Origin: Lepturacanthus savala
Lineage: Eukaryota; Chordata; Actinopteri; Scombriformes; Trichiuridae
DNA length: 64,000 nucleotides
Direction of reading: 5' to 3'
NCBI GenBank assembly: GCA_030544235.1
Contig: CM060470.1
Span: forward strand, 11,619,356-11,683,355
Part shown: one piece after another, positions 63,210-64,000 of the stretch
How the letters are laid out: every line of letters starts with the position of its first letter
How positions within the stretch are numbered: position 1 is the first letter of the stretch
Program-made: the position numbers and the translations under genes
Notes under the pieces: generated by a model
Database searches by the model: none
Told to the model about the DNA's origin: nothing
What the model saw: only the letters and a program-made list of their open reading frames with translations

Positions 63210-64000
63210 GTAAAGCTGAAATCAATTTCATCCTGTGTTAAAATTACTAGTACTCTATTGTGAATTGCTCTTATGCTTGTATCATTAGTGATCCAAAGTT
63301 GTGAAGACGGAACCAACGTCGGTATGGCGGAACAAGAGGAAAAGAAGGTAAATAACAATAATCATCATTTTAAGAGAACCTATTCTGCAACCCCTTAAAT
63401 TGGCAGCTGCAATAAAACGGATTCTTACATTATATCAAATCACATTAGTTATCGAACTAGCACAACTTTGTAAAGGTGATTTACTTCCTAGTAGGACTGA
63501 CCAATTAAATAATACATATTTTCATCGTCATCTCAATTTAAACATGCACAGTGAACACACTGTAAAAGACTGCCTGAAACACATTTGCATATTTATAGAC
63601 ACTGGACTTTGAACGAGGGAGAAAGATTAGATAGCATTTTAAGGATTTTAATGAGGCACATTATTGTTCCAAAATAGTCTTTTTATGTTTTAATACACTC
63701 CTGGAGGGGATCTTTGAATATGTTTAATAAAATATTAAGTATTTGAGTTGAAAATGAGGAAAAATAACACAACACTTTTTTATTATAGAGTCAGGAGGAA
63801 GACCTGTCACCTGACATCAAGGATTGGAGTAAACATCAAGTGAGAGCATGGGCTCTGAAGTTGAACGATGTAGATGACGGAGCTGCAGAAATACTGTTTC
63901 AGCAGGACATTAATGGAAGAAGTCTTTTGCTTTTAGATGCATCAGACTTAAAATCAATGGGTGTGACTTTTGGTCCAGCAAAACTTATCATTCATGCCAG
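63188..64000 (+). CDS. SAM-domain protein, probably SAMD9-like, 5' end only
   Basis: Exons 63188-63209, 63289-63347 and 63789-64000 (cut by the window end) join in frame: MDNQENEVIQSCEDGTNVGM, AEQEEKKSQEEDLSPDIKDW, then a SAM domain at about residues 37-97: SKHQVRAWALKLNDVDDGAA, FQQDINGRSLLLLDASDLKS, MGVTFGPAKLIIHA. The D-W-S/T-K-x-x-V-x-x-W opening and L-x-x-MGVTFGPAxLI end resemble the N-terminal SAM of SAMD9/SAMD9L, large cytoplasmic antiviral and growth-restricting proteins whose remaining sequence is usually in one long exon, expected beyond the window. Other fish proteins also start with such a SAM domain, so the family name is tentative. Confidence 0.6.
63289..63347 (+). CDS. SAM-domain gene exon 3
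   Basis: 59 nt, phase 1 to 0, encoding VIQSCEDGTNVGMAEQEEKK. Its phase accepts either exon 1 (ATG G) or exon 2. Confidence 0.65.
63789..64000 (+). CDS. SAM-domain gene exon 4 (cut by window end)
   Basis: Begins SQEEDLSPDIKDWSKHQ after TATTATAG and is open for 70 codons to the last base of the window. Confidence 0.75.

Overview
The window is from a vertebrate nuclear genome, almost certainly a teleost fish. Genes are split into many small exons with GT-AG introns, dinucleotide microsatellites are abundant, and the interspersed repeats are fish-type: Tc1-like and hAT-like DNA elements, tRNA-derived SINEs and relics of LINE reverse transcriptase. There are no bacterial-style operons, CRISPR arrays or rRNA genes. 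Species cannot be decided from sequence alone. All homology statements come from remembered family sequences; no database was searched.

Three genes lie on the + strand. (1) clasp1 (CLIP-associating protein 1), from an alternative short-isoform first exon at 6891 to the stop codon at 42664. I can place 35 exons; joined, they total 4137 nt in one uninterrupted frame (1378 residues with all cassettes). Exons for the N-terminal TOG1 domain of the long isoform are not in the window and should lie upstream, so 1-6600 is probably intron of the long transcript. The 3' UTR runs to about 45.4 kb. (2) tfcp2l1 (CP2/grainyhead-family transcription factor, LBP-9), 15 exons from 46463 to 57517, 473 residues, 3' UTR to about 58.2 kb. 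Its TATA-like box is about 860 bp after the clasp1 poly(A) signal. (3) The 5' end of a SAM-domain gene, probably samd9-like, with a TATA box and an IRF-type site near 61.5 kb and coding sequence running off the window end.

Part choice of paralogue: vertebrates have two CLASP+CP2 neighbour pairs (CLASP1-TFCP2L1 and CLASP2-UBP1). Residues at many exons, for example KCYWGF, RTRRQSSGS, FPFDQQFNILMRF and the C-terminal QTTNSNSSSSSDVS, favour CLASP1, and the downstream protein favours TFCP2L1.

The most useful observations are the alternative-splicing layout of clasp1 (a TOG1-less first exon, two microexons, several frame-preserving cassettes, an 18-residue alternative acceptor and a NAGNAG acceptor), the compact clasp1-tfcp2l1 junction, the interferon-type promoter and start-codon choice of the SAM-domain gene, a perfect 21-bp inverted repeat around an AT tract, and several small DNA-transposon families with recognisable ends, including one palindromic family present four times. 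I did not find evidence for a wholly new biological system.
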